64,000 nucleotides of DNA from an uncultured Eggerthella sp. (GTDB taxonomy: Bacteria; Actinomycetota; Coriobacteriia; Coriobacteriales; Eggerthellaceae). The stretch is from assembly GCA_900542065.1 (NCBI GenBank), contig UQLU01000006.1:62001-126000 (forward strand), written 5' to 3'. The notes under the pieces are model-generated. The model saw only the letters and a list, made by a program, of their open reading frames with translations, did not search any database and had not been told where the DNA came from. The translations under genes were made by a program, and so were the position numbers. This document shows positions 17,963 through 26,287 of the stretch, piece after piece; within the stretch, counting starts at the first letter, position 1, and every line of letters begins with the position of its first letter.

Positions 17963-18012
17963 ATGACCCTCCTTGTTCTCGATAGACTTTCTTTAAAAAG
18001 CTCTATTGCGAT

Positions 18013-19272
18013 TTATACCGTACCCATTTGCCAGGAATTTAGATAAGCTGCCTGTTCTGGGGTTAAGGTGTCAATGGTTACGCCTAAGGTCTCTAGCTTT
18101 AAGCGAGCAATAGCATTGTCAATATCGGCTGGCACATCGTAGCAGTCAGGATCCATTTCGTCAGCATGTTTTGCCATGAATTCAGCACACAAAGCTTGAT
18201 TTGCAAAGCTCATATCCATAACTGAAGCAGGGTGGCCTTCCGCGCAGGACAGGTTTACTAGGCGACCTTCTGCCAACAGAACAACCTTGCGGCTATTAGG
18301 AAGCGTATATTCTTCCACGAAGGGGCGAAGTGTCTTGTGATCGGTAGCGTTCTCTTCCAGCCAAGGAATATTAATTTCGGAATTAAAGTGACCAGAATTG
18401 CAAACAATGGCACCGTCTTTCATGTTTTCGAACATGGGGCCATCGATTACGTTGAGATCACCCGTGACCGTTACCCATACATCACAAAGAGCGGCAGCTT
18501 CTACGGCAGGCATTACGCGGAAGCCATCCATAATAGCCTCCAGCGCTTTCAAGGGATCGACTTCACAAACGATAACCTGAGCGCCCATGCCGCGACCACG
18601 CATGGCAACGCCGCGACCGCACCAGCCGTAGCCTGAAACTACCAGGGTGCGACCAGCAAGCAAACGGTTGGTTGCACGAATAATGCCATCAAGAGTTGAT
18701 TGGCCTGTGCCGTAGCGATTGTCGAAGAAATGCTTAGTTTTTGCTTCGTTGACAGCAATGATGGGGTATTTCAGAGCACCTTGCTTTGCCATTGCAGCAA
18801 GACGAATAACACCAGTGGTGGTTTCTTCAGTGCCACCAATAATGGTTTCCAGTGCATCGGTGCGGGTTTCGTGAATGCGGCCTACTACATCAGCACCGTC
18901 ATCCATGGTGATTTGCGGAAGCGTATCGATTACCGCATCAACATGTTCGTAGTAGGTTTGGGTATTTTCACCTTTAATGGCATATACCGGGATTTCGAAG
19001 TGCTTAACTAAGGCAGCAGCGGTGTCGTCCTGGGTGGAAAGAGGATTGGATGCACACAGGGTTACATCGGCGCCGCCCGCTTTTAAGGTACGCATTAAGT
19101 TGGCGGTTTCGGTGGTTACATGTAAGCACGCGCCGATGCGAATGCCTTGAAGGGGTTTTTCTTTTTCAAAACGCTGTCGAATAGAAGCAAGTACTGGCAT
19201 ATCACGATCTGCCCAAAGAATGCGATCGAGACCTGCATCTGCCAGCGTTATATCTTTAATATCATAGTTCAT
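18013..19272 (-). CDS. ahcY: Adenosylhomocysteinase
   Basis: Reversibly hydrolyses S-adenosylhomocysteine to adenosine and homocysteine, clearing the product of methyltransferases. Residues include GACLHVTTETANLMRTL, NPLSTQDDTAAAL, the NAD-binding GYGWCGRGVAMRGRGMGA and the C-terminal NSGHFNSEI. At 419 residues it is the shorter prokaryotic form lacking the insert seen in the eukaryotic enzyme. AAGGAGG precedes the ATG. It reads leftward with the cupin gene following. No SAH riboswitch was recognised in the 200 bases upstream. Confidence 0.95.
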   Translation of the reverse strand: MNYDIKDITLADAGLDRILWADRDMPVLASIRQRFEKEKPLQGIRIGACLHVTTETANLMRTLKAGGADVTLCASNPLSTQDDTAAALVKHFEIPVYAIKGENTQTYYEHVDAVIDTLPQITMDDGADVVGRIHETRTDALETIIGGTEETTTGVIRLAAMAKQGALKYPIIAVNEAKTKHFFDNRYGTGQSTLDGIIRATNRLLAGRTLVVSGYGWCGRGVAMRGRGMGAQVIVCEVDPLKALEAIMDGFRVMPAVEAAALCDVWVTVTGDLNVIDGPMFENMKDGAIVCNSGHFNSEINIPWLEENATDHKTLRPFVEEYTLPNSRKVVLLAEGRLVNLSCAEGHPASVMDMSFANQALCAEFMAKHADEMDPDCYDVPADIDNAIARLKLETLGVTIDTLTPEQAAYLNSWQMGTV

Positions 19273-19443
19273 GGTAGAACCTCCTTAACTATGTTAAGGG
19301 TACCACGCTTGGTAGTTTCTCTTTACGTGAAAATGTGTGAAGGTACTGTGCAGACAACGTGTTCAGAATGCGAAAGTCAGGGATTTCTTGGGATAAGAGG
19401 AAACAAATTGTTTACTTATCGTGCCTTGTGGTGAATAAAAGTC

Positions 19444-19449
19444 TATAAT
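19444..19449 (+). promoter_or_regulatory. Candidate -10 element upstream of the membrane glycosyltransferase
   Basis: A perfect TATAAT, 118 bases before the chosen GTG start. No good -35 hexamer lies at 16-18 bases, so confidence is limited. Confidence 0.4.
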
Positions 19450-19566
19450 CCCCAGAGCAGTAGTGTAGCTTTATGCGTTTGAGTATTGCTTTGCATGCAG
19501 TATGTTTGTGTCGCAAAGAACGCTAGACTCACTACTATATATGGTGCAGGTTTTAGAGGAGCCTTT

Positions 19567-20886
19567 GTGTTAGAGCAAATGTTGTCGTCCCTTTCGTTTG
19601 TGGACTTTTTTAATATGTGCGTATTCGTTGTGTTTACGTGTTGCTACGCATACCAGATTGTGTATGTGTTTGTTTCTCTAACCAAAAAGCCACCTGAGCT
19701 TACGGCAAAAAAGAATCATCGTTATGCGGTTTTAATTTCTGCTCGTAATGAAAATGCCGTCATCGGAGATTTGATTCATAGCATTCGTGTTCAGAATTAC
19801 CCTCAAGAGCTAATCGATATCTTTGTTATTGCCGACAATTGTACCGATAATACGGCGGCGGTTGCTCAAGAGGCGGGCGCTATTGTATTTCCTCGCTTTA
19901 ATAAAGAAGAAATTGGCAAGGGCTATGCACTTGATTACGGCTTTGCGTGCATTCGCCAGCATTACGCGGACAACAACTACGAAGCTTATTTTGTTTTCGA
20001 CGCCGATAACGTTTTGGATGTAAATTACTTCCGTGAAATGAATAAGGTGTTCGACAACGGCGCACTTGCTTCGACCAGCTATCGTAACTCGAAGAATTAT
20101 GGTTCTAACTGGATTACTGCTGGGTATGCTGTGTGGTTCATGCGAGAAGCAAAATACCTCTCTCAAGCTCGTTTAACATTGGGCACGAGTTGCATGGTTT
20201 CTGGTACGGGCTTCTTTATTAGCGCGAAAGTAATTGATGAAATGGGTGGATGGAAATATCACCTGCTTACAGAAGATATTGAATTTTCTACCGACAGTAT
20301 TATTCATGGTCGTCGTATTGCGTATTGTCCAACGGCGATGCTCTACGACGAACAGCCTCTTACCTTCCGCGATTCTTGGAATCAGCGTTTTCGTTGGGCT
20401 AAGGGTTTCTATCAGGTATTTTTTGGTTACGGTGGAAAACTGTTTAAGGGGATTTTTACCAATCCTAAAGGATCGCGTTTTTCTTGCTACGACATGCTCA
20501 TGACGGTATGTCCTGCTATGCTGCTTACTATTATTACTATCGTGTTTAATGCAGCAATTATTATTCTGGGTGTAACGGGGGTTATGTCCACTGGTGTGAT
20601 GATTACCTCATCGCTTTCATCTATATTCTTCTGTCTGTTTAACTTTACGTTGTTTATGTTTATGTTTGGTGCGCTTACTACCTTTACTGAATGGGACAAC
20701 ATTCATGCACCGGCACATAAAAAGATTCTATACATGTTTACATTCCCGTTATTTATGATTACCTATATTCCTATTGCGCTGGTCGCTTTGGTTAAGAAGG
20801 CATCTTGGAAGCCCATCCAGCACAGCATTTCAGTGGATGTTCAGGAATTTGCTCAAGCAAATGCCAAAGACACTGATCGCATTTAA
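19567..20886 (+). CDS. Membrane-bound family 2 glycosyltransferase
   Basis: A 439-residue processive-type GT2. An N-terminal membrane helix (residues 8-35) is followed by the catalytic domain: LISARNENAVIGDLI, the nucleotide-binding DNCTDNT, a DADN (DXD-like) motif, TEDIEF as the catalytic TED and QRFRWAKG as the QxxRW motif. Three or four C-terminal membrane helices follow. GAGGAG at 19556-19561 points to GTG 19567 as the start; the frame is open further upstream. It probably extends or exports a glycan or glycolipid, with unknown product. It meets comF tail to tail with a four-base overlap. Confidence 0.85.
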   Translation: MLEQMLSSLSFVDFFNMCVFVVFTCCYAYQIVYVFVSLTKKPPELTAKKNHRYAVLISARNENAVIGDLIHSIRVQNYPQELIDIFVIADNCTDNTAAVAQEAGAIVFPRFNKEEIGKGYALDYGFACIRQHYADNNYEAYFVFDADNVLDVNYFREMNKVFDNGALASTSYRNSKNYGSNWITAGYAVWFMREAKYLSQARLTLGTSCMVSGTGFFISAKVIDEMGGWKYHLLTEDIEFSTDSIIHGRRIAYCPTAMLYDEQPLTFRDSWNQRFRWAKGFYQVFFGYGGKLFKGIFTNPKGSRFSCYDMLMTVCPAMLLTIITIVFNAAIIILGVTGVMSTGVMITSSLSSIFFCLFNFTLFMFMFGALTTFTEWDNIHAPAHKKILYMFTFPLFMITYIPIALVALVKKASWKPIQHSISVDVQEFAQANAKDTDRI

Positions 20887-21683
20887 GCTCGAGCAAAAGT
20901 AAGTCCACAAATAGGCGCAGAGGTAGTAGTTCGCAGTATTTCCGCTGCGGAAAAAAGCGTAGCTCCTGTTGTCATGACATCATCGACGAGAATAATTCGC
21001 TGAGCGCATTTCAACTGTTCAACACTTGATTGATTAAGGGAAAACGAGTTTTTCATATTGCGCAGGCGTGCTTGTCCGCCCAAGAGTCTCTGATCCTTTC
21101 TTGTGCTAACAGATAACGCATTAATGTTAGGAAGTTGCGCTACTTTACTGAGGTGATCAGCAATCTTTTCAAGGTGATCAAATCCTCTTTCTCTTTTTGC
21201 CGATGGGCGTGTAGGAATAGGAACAAGGGCGGCACCTTCTTTCCAGGAATAGGGAAGGCTGTCTGCCATGAAGCTAGCGATGATGTGCGCTAGACGCTGT
21301 TCGCCGCGATCTTTATAGCAGGTAATAATCCTTCTTGTTTCTGGGGTTAATCTTGTTGAAGAGGTACATCCATCAAGGGGAAAAGAAGAAAGATGCTTCC
21401 AGTCCAGGATGAACTGATTGCATTCGGTGCAAATTCCTTTTCCATAGGCCGATCCGCATATAGGGCAGGATTGTAGTTGGTCAAGATAGGGAAGATTGAC
21501 CTTGCAGGAATGACATAGCAAAGTATCGGGCATGTCGCAGAGCACGCAGCGTGTTGGCCATAGCAGTTCTTTGAACAGTTCTTTGGTGCAAAACCACGAA
21601 CTGAGCAAAGCTTCTTTTCCTAAGGTATCTTTAAGCATAGGTAACCCCACTTGGTTTAGTTTCATCCGACCTGCTCTTTCCAT
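20883..21683 (-). CDS. comF: ComF family phosphoribosyltransferase-like protein
   Basis: The N-terminal zinc-finger region has CVLCDMPDTLLCHSC and CPICGSAYGKGICTEC; the C-terminal phosphoribosyltransferase core has VPIPTRPSAKRERGFDH and the PRPP loop IILVDDVMTTGAT. ComF proteins act in uptake of transforming DNA across the cytoplasmic membrane, though some actinobacterial members are uncharacterised. The start is ambiguous (ATG 21683, or ATG at internal Met residues a few codons later). Four 11-bp direct repeats lie 38 bases upstream and may control it. Confidence 0.88.
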   Translation of the reverse strand: MERAGRMKLNQVGLPMLKDTLGKEALLSSWFCTKELFKELLWPTRCVLCDMPDTLLCHSCKVNLPYLDQLQSCPICGSAYGKGICTECNQFILDWKHLSSFPLDGCTSSTRLTPETRRIITCYKDRGEQRLAHIIASFMADSLPYSWKEGAALVPIPTRPSAKRERGFDHLEKIADHLSKVAQLPNINALSVSTRKDQRLLGGQARLRNMKNSFSLNQSSVEQLKCAQRIILVDDVMTTGATLFSAAEILRTTTSAPICGLTFARA

Positions 21684-21720
21684 AATGCATTACGAAAGTG
21701 CACATCTTTCTCATATGGGG

Positions 21721-21764
21721 CATGTGAGCGCGGTGTGAGAAAGGTGTGAGTGTGGCGTGAGAAA
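21721..21764. repeat. Four tandem 11-bp direct repeats upstream of comF
   Basis: Units at 21721-21731, 21732-21742, 21743-21753 and 21754-21764 share the core G(G/C)TGTGA or a one-base variant, followed by four variable bases. A seven-base core with a four-base spacer, repeating each 11 bases, is the layout of PhoB/PhoP-type operators. They lie between the divergent comF and the region leading to the lipoprotein gene. Confidence 0.6.
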
Positions 21765-21913
21765 CTGCTTTCACGAAAAATTGTTCTCAAATAATTGCGT
21801 TGATCTATCTAAAAATGAACAAAACGCCCCCAAAATGCATGAATACCCGTGCGTAATAGTTGAATTTGTCGGTATTATTGAGCTTTTCTTAAGGAGCAAT
21901 ACGGTATCTGGTA

Positions 21914-22166
21914 GACTAGGAATGCTTCTTTCAGGTCTGTGGTTGCGGATTTTCCTAGTCCAAGGCAGATGCGGTCAAAAGGATCCACGTAAGTCACCAA
22001 CGAAGCGCTGCTTTGCTGGGGCGATCATGGCGCATCCTAGGGGTAAGTCGCACCGTCTGCGAATGAGTTTTGCAACATAGGGTTGCACGGGCGAGAGAAC
22101 GATGTCGTTTTGGCTTAGTTCCAGTGCGCGAGTGTGGGGGCAAAGACCAGGTCAGCTGAAAGAAGC
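21914..22166 (+). ncRNA. Possible structured non-coding RNA or leader between comF and the lipoprotein gene
   Basis: No open frame is credible in this stretch, but long-range pairing is visible. An 11-bp perfect closing helix joins 21924-21934 and 22156-22166, continued inwards by GTCT/AGAC (21935-21938 with 22144-22147) and TTGC/GCAA (21943-21946 with 22140-22143). A nine-pair helix joins 21965-21975 and 22052-22060 with a two-base bulge, and a 6-bp hairpin lies at 22071-22087. A competing 9-bp helix (21914-21922 with 21952-21960) overlaps the closing helix. Strand is not certain. I could not match it to a riboswitch, SRP RNA, RNase P or tmRNA by eye. Its position beside comF makes raiA-motif RNA worth testing. 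Confidence 0.4.
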
Positions 22167-22199
22167 GCATATTAAAAAGGAAAGAAGGGACTATCGTAG

Positions 22200-23120
22200 A
22201 TGAAACGCGCATCAATTCTTGTGCTCAGTTTGGTGGTTGCGCTGTGCATGGCTTTGCCGCTTGCAGGCTGTGCTTCTAATAGTTATACCCCTGAGTTAAA
22301 AGATCAAGTTGTCGATGATTCTGCCTTGAATACGGCAGGAACTTTACGAGTAGGCATCAATGCATCTAATCCTCCCTACGCAGCACAGTCTAATGGCTCG
22401 ATTGTAGGTATTGATGTTGATATTGCCGCAGCTTTGGCGGACGAATTGGGCCTTAAACTTGAATTGGTTGATGTAGGAACCGCTACCGATACTGCATTTG
22501 CTCGCGAAAACGTAGACATCGTAATGGGTGTTGAGGAAGCTAATTCGGCATACTGGATGTCAGATGATTACATGAATTCTGGCATTGCTCTGTTTTCTCT
22601 GACCGAAGGAGCAGAAGCTCCTACTGCAGCTGGTTCTTTTAAGGTAGCAGCGCAGTCTTCGTCTATGAGTGCTTGGGAAGTTACCGATCATTATGGTGAA
22701 TCTTGCTTAGAAAACGCTGGTGATCCTAATGCGGCATTTGAAATGCTAAGCACAGGTTCCGTTAACTATGTTGCTGCAGAAAGCACCATCGGTGAATACG
22801 TTGTTCACACCTCTGGTATTGAGGCATATCCGATTGCTCTGCTTCAGGCTGCTACTCCTCGTACGGTTGCAGTAGCTTCTGATAAAACTGAACTTCAGCA
22901 AGCGGTAAGCAACGCGCTTTCTTCGTTGGTAAGTGGTGGCGTGGTTGATGTTATTGAAGGTAAATGGCTGGGCGGACATGTAGATATCGCAAGCTTGACA
23001 GTAATTCCTGCATCGTCACAGTCTGAAGATGGCGAAGATTCGAATGATGAATCCTCGGATAGCGAAAACACCAACGAAGATTCCTCTACTGATACCGAAA
23101 GCACCGATTCTGCCGCATAA
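22200..23120 (+). CDS. Solute-binding family 3 lipoprotein (amino-acid type), orphan
   Basis: The lipoprotein signal peptide has the lipobox LAGC, with Cys23 as the lipidated residue. Residues 45-260 match the periplasmic-binding-protein family 3 (GTLRVGINASNPPYA, GIDVDIAAALADELGLKLELVDV). Such proteins deliver amino acids to ABC importers or ligands to receptors. No permease or ATPase gene adjoins, so it either serves a distant transporter or acts alone. The last 32 residues are an unusual Ser/Asp/Glu/Thr-rich tail. An AGAAGGGA ribosome site precedes the ATG. A strong terminator follows at 23228. Confidence 0.85.
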   Translation: MKRASILVLSLVVALCMALPLAGCASNSYTPELKDQVVDDSALNTAGTLRVGINASNPPYAAQSNGSIVGIDVDIAAALADELGLKLELVDVGTATDTAFARENVDIVMGVEEANSAYWMSDDYMNSGIALFSLTEGAEAPTAAGSFKVAAQSSSMSAWEVTDHYGESCLENAGDPNAAFEMLSTGSVNYVAAESTIGEYVVHTSGIEAYPIALLQAATPRTVAVASDKTELQQAVSNALSSLVSGGVVDVIEGKWLGGHVDIASLTVIPASSQSEDGEDSNDESSDSENTNEDSSTDTESTDSAA

Positions 23121-23227
23121 CTTTTCAACAAGCAGGTAACAGGGAAGAGCAAACTGTTCTTCAATTGTTGTCAATATAGGGCGATTCGTTCGCGGTTTTT
23201 GTTGAAATAGTTTCGGGATGTTTACAA

Positions 23228-23265
23228 ACAAAGGAGTAGATAGTTTATCTGCTCCTTTGTTTTAT
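23228..23265 (+). terminator. Rho-independent terminator
   Basis: A 15-pair stem (23228-23242 with 23246-23260, one T-G pair), a three-base loop and a TTTATT tail. It ends the lipoprotein transcript. Confidence 0.88.
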
Positions 23266-23325
23266 TCTAGGAGGCGAAAGAAGAATTGGCGCAATGCCAA
23301 TAGGCACGTTATTTGAGGAGTAATC

Positions 23326-24648
23326 ATGTCGTATCAACAAGGTAACCCACAGCCTCCTTCACCAGAAAACCAGTATGCCCCACAGGAGCAACAGCCTGGG
23401 CAACAGGTTTCCTATTCGGCGGGTCCACAGACACAAGGCTATTCAACCACTTCACAAAACACTGCTTCGCCAGAGGCAGGGTTTAGTCAAGGCACTCAGT
23501 TTGGAGCACCGATGGCTGCTGCTCCAAACAACAAAAAGCATTCCTTTTCTTGGAAAACGTTTCTAACAGCATTTTGTGGTGCGCTCGTTGCTTGCGCCCT
23601 TGCCTTAGGTGTGTACTCTGTAGTTAATCCTGCTTCTTCAACGGTATTAGGCGGTAGTGGAACAAACATTACCGTAAGCGGAGAAGATGCCACGTTGGCA
23701 GAAACGGTTTCGCAGAAATGCCTTCCTTCGGTTGTGAATATTGACGTATACACCCAAAGTCAATCTTCGAATTTCTTTGGAATGGTTGATCAATCAACAG
23801 ATGAATACACCGAATCGGCTCTTGGTTCAGGAATTATTATTTCCAATGATGGTTACATTTTGACCAACTACCACGTTATTGAAGGTGCCGATCGCTTGCA
23901 GGTTACTGCTGATGGTGGTGAATATGAAGCAACGGTTGTTGGAACCGACCCTTCAAGTGACTTAGCGGTACTCAAGATAGATGCTAGCGATCTTACTGCT
24001 ATCGAAATTGGTTCTTCGTCAGATTTGGTAGTAGGCGAATGGGTTATGGCACTCGGTAGCCCCTACGGCTTAGAGCAGTCAGTTTCTACGGGTATTGTTT
24101 CTGCAACCAGTCGCACCACTTCTGCATTAAATAGTGATACTTCAAGTGCGGTCTACACCAACCTTATTCAGACGGATGCTGCAATTAATCCCGGCAATTC
24201 TGGCGGTGCTTTGGTGGATAAGGACGGAAAACTCATCGGTGTAAATACCTTAATTGCTTCTTCTTCTGGCTCCAGTTCAGGCGTTGGATTTGCGATCCCT
24301 GTAGACTATGCGCTTAACATTGCGCAACAGATTATCGATGGCAAGCAGCCTTCTCATGCTCAGTTGGGCGTGTCGGCCACTACGGTTACCAGTCAGTTGG
24401 CTGAGCGCTATGGCTTAGGTGCTGATTCGGGTGCGTATGTATCTAACGTAAATGCTGGTTCAAGCGCAGCTGAGGCTGGTATTAAGCAGGGCGATATTAT
24501 TACCAAGGTGGGCGATACCGATATTGCTTCTTCGTCCGATCTGGTATTGGCAGTTCGTTCTCACAATGTTGGTGATACGGTAACTATTACCTATGTTCGT
24601 GATGGACAAGAAAACACTGCAGAGGTAACGCTAGGTTCCGACTCATAA
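23326..24648 (+). CDS. HtrA/DegP-type membrane-anchored serine protease with PDZ domain
   Basis: A 440-residue protein. Residues 1-70 are Gln/Pro/Ser-rich and cytoplasmic; one membrane helix lies at about 76-97. The trypsin-like domain has the catalytic His in TNYHVIEG, Asp in SSDLAVLKI and Ser in NPGNSGGALV. A PDZ domain spans about 340-435 (AYVSNVNAGSSAAEAGIKQGDII). The topology puts the protease outside the cell, where family members degrade or refold damaged exported proteins. GAGGAG precedes the ATG. It stands alone between two terminators. Confidence 0.92.
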   Translation: MSYQQGNPQPPSPENQYAPQEQQPGQQVSYSAGPQTQGYSTTSQNTASPEAGFSQGTQFGAPMAAAPNNKKHSFSWKTFLTAFCGALVACALALGVYSVVNPASSTVLGGSGTNITVSGEDATLAETVSQKCLPSVVNIDVYTQSQSSNFFGMVDQSTDEYTESALGSGIIISNDGYILTNYHVIEGADRLQVTADGGEYEATVVGTDPSSDLAVLKIDASDLTAIEIGSSSDLVVGEWVMALGSPYGLEQSVSTGIVSATSRTTSALNSDTSSAVYTNLIQTDAAINPGNSGGALVDKDGKLIGVNTLIASSSGSSSGVGFAIPVDYALNIAQQIIDGKQPSHAQLGVSATTVTSQLAERYGLGADSGAYVSNVNAGSSAAEAGIKQGDIITKVGDTDIASSSDLVLAVRSHNVGDTVTITYVRDGQENTAEVTLGSDS

Positions 24649-24735
24649 GAGTTCGACGTACAAGATGTGCTGTCATTTCAGAATCGCTTGCATCTGAATA
24701 GTGTGCACAAAACCAGTAGGTAAATAGCTCATAGT

Positions 24736-24771
24736 AAATGGCGTTTGGAATTATTCAAGCGCCATTTTTTT
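24736..24771 (+). terminator. Rho-independent terminator of the HtrA-type gene
   Basis: A 12-pair stem (24736-24747 with 24756-24767, one T-G pair), an eight-base loop and a run of seven T. Confidence 0.9.
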
Positions 24772-24899
24772 GTGTGCGTTAAATATCCTTTGGCAAAAAG
24801 GATGGGGTTGTAGGTGAAACGATAAATATAGCTTCATAGGAAAACTAAGGGTGTTAGGAAATTTCGCGCAAATTTACTACGATTTTTCACGAGCTTGTT

Positions 24900-24928
24900 T
24901 TGGGTTGGTGGTTTTACGGTAATATAAC
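24900..24928 (+). promoter_or_regulatory. Candidate promoter of the pyrH operon
   Basis: TTGGGT (24900-24905), 17 bases, TATAAC (24923-24928). The start of pyrH lies 31 bases downstream. Confidence 0.5.
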
Positions 24929-24958
24929 AAGGATAACGCTCGAAGAAAGGAAGTACCC

Positions 24959-25681
24959 ATGAGCTCTGATTACAAGTACAAGCGTGTTCTCCTGAAACTA
25001 TCCGGTGAGGCGCTTATGGGCGAGGCCGGCTACGGAATTGATCCTAAAGTAGTCGAAGAGCTTGCGGTTCAGATTAAAGAAATTGTAAATGATGGCATTG
25101 AACTTGCTGTTACGGTTGGCGGTGGCAATATCTTCCGTGGTCTGGCAGGATCGGCAGAAGGCATGGATCGTGCTCAGGCAGACTATATTGGCATGCTTGC
25201 TACCTGCATGAACGCTCTTGCGCTGCAGGATGCTTTTGAACGTCATGATATTCCGACTCGTGTAATGAGCGCCATCGAAATGCGTCAGGTTTCTGAGCCC
25301 TATATTCGTCGTCGTGCTATTCATCATTTAGAAAAAGGATATGTGGTTATCTTTGCTGCAGGCACGGGTAATCCTTATTTCACGACGGATACCACAGCAG
25401 CACTTCGTGCTTGCGAAATTAACGCAGAGTGCTTAATGAAGGCAACCAAGGTTGATGGCATTTATGACAGCGACCCTGTTACTAATCCAGATGCTAAGCG
25501 TTTTGAGCGCATCAGCTATCTCGAGGTGCTTTCTCGAGAATTGCACGTTATGGATTCCACGGCAACTTCGCTGTGTATGGATAACAAACTTCCTATTTTG
25601 GTATTCGACCTTATGGTTCCAGGCAATATTTCTCGTATTCTTAAGGGCGAAAATATTGGTACGACCGTAAGTGCTGATTAG
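24959..25681 (+). CDS. pyrH: UMP kinase
   Basis: Phosphorylates UMP to UDP, feeding nucleotide and cell-wall precursor pools. It shows the amino-acid-kinase fold signatures KRVLLKLSGEALMG, TVGGGNIFRG, and GTGNPYFTTDTTAALRA near residue 138. At 240 residues it has the usual length. GAAAGGAAG precedes the ATG. First gene of the conserved run pyrH-frr-uppS-cdsA-dxr. Confidence 0.95.
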   Translation: MSSDYKYKRVLLKLSGEALMGEAGYGIDPKVVEELAVQIKEIVNDGIELAVTVGGGNIFRGLAGSAEGMDRAQADYIGMLATCMNALALQDAFERHDIPTRVMSAIEMRQVSEPYIRRRAIHHLEKGYVVIFAAGTGNPYFTTDTTAALRACEINAECLMKATKVDGIYDSDPVTNPDAKRFERISYLEVLSRELHVMDSTATSLCMDNKLPILVFDLMVPGNISRILKGENIGTTVSAD

Positions 25682-25718
25682 TGTTGATGAAATAATTTAA
25701 TCCAGGAAAGGATTTTCA

Positions 25719-26276
25719 ATGATCGACGATATTATGAAAAAGGCAGATGAACGCATGCAGGTAGCTGAAGATCAGCTTCTCTCCAATTTCGCATCTGTTC
25801 GTACCGGCCGTGCTAATGCAATGATTTTGGATCGCGTAAAGGCTGAATATTACGGCACGCTTACTCCCATCAATCAGATGGCTGCAATCAAAACCCCTGA
25901 TGCTCATACCTTGGTAATTGAGCCTTGGGATAAGTCTTCTCTTGGTGCAATTGACCATGCTATTCAGCAGGCAAATCTTGGAGTAACCCCTAACAACGAT
26001 GGCTCCGTTATTCGTCTTTCTTTCCCTCCTTTGACTGAAGAGCGTCGTAAGGAATTCGTAAAAGAATGCCGCACCTATGCTGAAGAAAGCCGTGTAGCAG
26101 TACGTAATGCTCGTCGTGATGCTAATGCAGCAGTGGAAAAAGCAGTTAAGAGCGACAATCTTCCTGAAGATGATCAGCGTCGTGCTGAAGCTGACATTCA
26201 GAAAAAGACCGATGCAGCTATTGCTAAGATCGATCAGCATCTTGCTGCAAAAGAAAAGGAGCTTATGTCAATCTAG
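25719..26276 (+). CDS. frr: Ribosome recycling factor
   Basis: A 185-residue protein that splits post-termination ribosomes with EF-G. Typical segments are FASVRTGRANAMILDRVKAE at residues 26-45, TPINQMA, and the C-terminal DDQRRAEADIQKKTD. A clear ribosome site (AAAGGA) precedes the ATG. It follows pyrH by 37 bases, as in most bacteria. Confidence 0.95.
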   Translation: MIDDIMKKADERMQVAEDQLLSNFASVRTGRANAMILDRVKAEYYGTLTPINQMAAIKTPDAHTLVIEPWDKSSLGAIDHAIQQANLGVTPNNDGSVIRLSFPPLTEERRKEFVKECRTYAEESRVAVRNARRDANAAVEKAVKSDNLPEDDQRRAEADIQKKTDAAIAKIDQHLAAKEKELMSI

Positions 26277-26287
26277 GTGTTGGAGGC

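Larger units (their letters stand above)
24649..24958. other. Intergenic stretch between the HtrA-type gene and pyrH
   Basis: 310 bases without a credible gene. It holds the terminator at 24736-24771 and a promoter-like pair at 24900-24928. Nothing else is seen. Confidence 0.6.

Noticed and set aside
22078..22115. T-box-like AGGGTTGCACGGGCG in the comF-lipoprotein gap
   Set aside because: It matches the T-box core at too few positions, lacks a specifier loop and terminator, and the gene downstream is not an aminoacyl-tRNA or amino-acid synthesis gene.
21961..22166. SRP RNA resemblance (AAGGCAGATG and CCAGGTCAG)
   Set aside because: The fragments occur in the wrong order, and the conserved GGAA tetraloop helix is absent.
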